From: Scortum barcoo
Lineage: Eukaryota; Chordata; Actinopteri; Centrarchiformes; Terapontidae
Assembly: GCA_023238725.1 (NCBI GenBank)
Contig: CM041548.1
Span: 15,583,752-15,647,751, forward strand
Direction: 5' to 3'
Length of the DNA stretch: 64,000 nt
Made by a program: the position numbers and the translations under genes. The notes beneath the pieces are model-generated. The model worked only from the letters and a program-made list of their open reading frames with translations, did not search any database and was not told the origin of the DNA. Positions 61,961-64,000 of the stretch are shown here, piece by piece (position 1 is the first letter of the stretch; the number at the start of each line of letters is the position of its first letter).

Positions 61961-62214
61961 AACCTCTGGGTTTGATGGTTAGATTTTTTTTAAGGCGTCC
62001 AATTATAATATTGAAAGTTTTCATTTTGTTGTGCTTTGTGGCACCTTTGTGGAGATATTTGGTAATTGCAGGTGTGTTTCATCGACAGTCATCTTTGATC
62101 TGTTTGGTTGGTAATATGCTAAATCACCATTGTGTTACCTCATTCAGTGACGGATATTTGTTTCGATGAAAATCTTTGTGATTGTAACTTTGAAGTATAA
62201 AAAGTTTGACTCAG

Positions 62215-62310
62215 TATCACTCCAAGCCGGTTGGTGGCGGTAATGAGCCATTTAGGTGCTTTTGTCAACCTCCATAGAAAAGAATAAGAGGCAGCGGCAA
62301 AACAAATAAC
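62215..62310. repeat. Fish promoter-proximal repeat (ggttggtggcggtaat type)
   Basis: The stretch tcactccaagccggttggtggcggtaatg...gcttttgtcaacctccatagaaaagaata resembles a short dispersed fish sequence often seen near 5' ends of genes, with ggttggtggcgg and an inverted tcaacctcca forming a weak stem. Recognition is from memory and the class is unknown. Confidence 0.35.
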
Positions 62311-62589
62311 AGAAGAAGCGATGACCACAGCTGGAGTCTAAGATGGTGGAAGCTCAAAGTGTGATGATTTTATTTAATTCAGTTCATCAAGTGAACAATT
62401 TAGCAGGTTCCTTTGATGAAGTGGTGACATAAAGCGCTCTTCAAACCTTCAGTGCTAACTAAACGTCAGCTCGCCTCCGCTGCTCTTCGCACGACACGTA
62501 AATTAATATTTTATATACATATCACTTTATATCGCCGTGAGTCCAACCTGTTGTTCGTCTGAAGAGGATAATCGGCGCACAGCTGCAGG
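62311..62589 (+). promoter_or_regulatory. Promoter and non-coding first exon of the downstream gene
   Basis: Contains an AAGATGGTGG word (62340) like a YY1 site and CG-containing sequence. A stretch ending cgcacagctgcag/gtaagac (62589/62590) is a strong donor. The next exon at 63057 begins five bases before a start codon, so a non-coding first exon here fits. Start of transcription is not defined. Confidence 0.4.
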
Positions 62590-63061
62590 TAAGACAGGAG
62601 GCACAAACATGGCCGCTTCTCTCTTAGCTTTAGCTGATTTTAGCTAACTTGAAATTAACGTTCAAAATGAGCTAACAGTCAGATAAAGACGATTTAAACA
62701 GTCAAAACATGTCAGCATCCTCCTTATTATATTTACTTACTGTAATGCTAACTACGTTTTTCTGCAGTCACAGGTACTCTTCCCAAAAATGACCCCTTAT
62801 ATCCCCTAAAAAAAGACTGTTACTCCCTAAAAAAAGGACTAACAGTAGTAATAATATCAGCATTATCATTAACATCTTTATTTACTGTCCTAGCCATCAT
62901 GGTGGTCAAGCTCTGGTGTGCTGTCCTGTGTCCTTACTATTGACTGTGTGTATATATAATTCAGTCCTTACACTTGCCTCCACACCCACTTCAGTGTTAT
63001 TTGGTGTGTTTGGAGTTCAGACCTTTCTCTCTTTATGTGACGTGTGTGTGTTGCAGTGGTC

Positions 63062-63781
63062 ATGGAGGTGGATGAGATGGAGACGAGGATGTCGAGGCAG
63101 GACTCTGTGAAGAAGCTGGAAAACAAGAGAGAAGCTGGATCTGGTGATGGTAAGCACATGATGGTATTAATTGAATAACCGGAGTAGTTTTCATCAATGT
63201 TCAAGTTCAGCCTTGTTTTCTAAAACAGGAAATTCTTGACAAACTGACTCATGATTGTTTTGATTTATCAGTTATTTGTCCAATCTGGGAAGTGTTGAAG
63301 GAAGTGAAAGAAGCCCAAAGTAATGGCCTTAAATTCTAGATGATAAACAAGTGCAAAATATTTAATTTCTTTTCATACAAATAAGCTCCAAGTCTGCATG
63401 TTTTAGAAGATGAAGGCAGCAAGTATTTGGCATTTTATCAAGCCACAATTTGACTGACTCTGTTCCATCAACAGATAAAACTCTCAACAAAGAGACTCCA
63501 ATAAAAAACGGGTTGGTTTCTCTCGGTGTAATAAAAGAAGCCGTGGTGGTCTTGACCAGACTCCCTGAATATAAGATCAGCGCTCTGCGGCCACCGACGC
63601 CTCAGCAGTTCTACAGCGAAGACGAGTCCCTCAGCAGCTTCTGACTCAGACATGCAGTGGGAACCGGAGGATGATTCAAGTGATTCTGACTTCTCGGTCT
63701 CAGTAAACAGTAAACGAAAACCTGCAAGTCCTGTCAAGAGTGAAACAACAAAACCACCTGCAACACAAAATAACAACAATG
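63062..63781 (+). CDS. First coding exons of an unidentified nuclear-type gene (3'-partial)
   Basis: Exons 63062-63149 and 63475-63781; the gene continues past the window. The first encodes MEVDEMETRMSRQDSVKKLE, a charged, probably helical N-terminus. The second encodes LPEYKISALRPPTPQQFYSE and then, one frame later, an acidic serine-rich stretch (SDSDMQWEPEDDSSDSDF) and a basic KRKPASP patch. The genomic frame stops at 63642-63644. One surplus C in the CCC at about 63628-63630 would join the halves and also make the exon end in phase 1, as the first exon does. By synteny SETDB1 lies next to CERS2 in mammals, but I cannot confirm that here because no tudor, MBD or SET domain is in view. Product unknown. 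Confidence 0.5.
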
Positions 63782-64000
63782 GTAAGAGCATGACATAAAC
63801 ATGAACACCACGACTACTCACAGATGAAATAACAATAGTTTTAAATGTGTCTCAGTTTTTCACGTTCGGTTATGAATATTTAATATTTAGAGGCAGTTTA
63901 TGGACAGAAAATCTTTCGCTTGACCTCTATGATGGTCCATAAATATTTATTTTCCTGGAAATTCTCATGACCATCTATATTTTATAATCCCACTTTTAAT
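63782..64000 (+). other. Start of the next intron of the unidentified gene
   Basis: Begins with donor gtaaga at 63782 and runs to the window end as AT-rich sequence without coding features. Confidence 0.5.

Noticed and set aside
1..64000. tRNA, rRNA, snRNA genes, CRISPR arrays, bacterial operons or viral integrations
   Set aside because: Looked for by eye on both strands; nothing with the required structure or conserved motifs was found. A dedicated tRNA/Rfam scan would be needed to exclude small RNAs.

Overview
The window is nuclear DNA from a ray-finned fish, most likely a spiny-rayed teleost. Evidence: vertebrate genes split by GT-AG introns, AT-rich introns, many CA/TG microsatellites, and repeats I recognise from fish genomes (a Tc1 element with TA target duplications, a CR1/L2/Rex-type LINE, hAT-like and piggyBac-like MITEs). 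No bacterial, phage or CRISPR structure was seen. Every gene I could place reads on the + strand.

Layout: (1) 1-8300, the 3' two thirds of RPRD2 (RNA polymerase II CTD-binding protein), whose first exon(s) lie upstream of the window. (2) 8300-13800, an intergenic stretch with an orphan ORF, a compact unannotated candidate transcription unit behind an interferon-response-type promoter (ISRE near 10082), an intact hAT-like MITE and, at 12670, a near-perfect RE1/REST silencer site. (3) 13800-40400, a complete CELF3 gene: a non-coding first exon, 12 coding exons giving 453 aa with three RRMs, and probably an intron in the 3' UTR. (4) 42500-45050, a decayed LINE split by a nested, dead Tc1 transposon. 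(5) 45500 to about 57700, ceramide synthase 2 (CERS2): CpG-rich non-coding first exon, then ten coding exons. (6) 61074-61960, a small cortexin-domain (CTXND-like) single-pass membrane protein gene. (7) 62300-64000, the first exons of a further gene running off the end, possibly SETDB1 by position only.

RPRD2, CELF3, CERS2 and, as I recall, SETDB1 and CTXND2 all lie on human 1q21, so this looks like a conserved linkage block with changed order. The genes do not form one pathway. They cover transcription (RPRD2), neuronal RNA processing (CELF3), very-long-chain ceramide synthesis (CERS2) and a probable small membrane protein (CTXND).

Three of the genes carry five single-base-type reading-frame breaks inside otherwise conserved coding sequence, most of them at short homopolymers. 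I read this as residual indel error in the assembly, so the terminal protein sequences given here should be treated with caution. I found no convincing new multi-gene system. The most interesting leads are the ISRE-headed compact transcription unit at 10.1-11.05 kb and the RE1 site upstream of CELF3.
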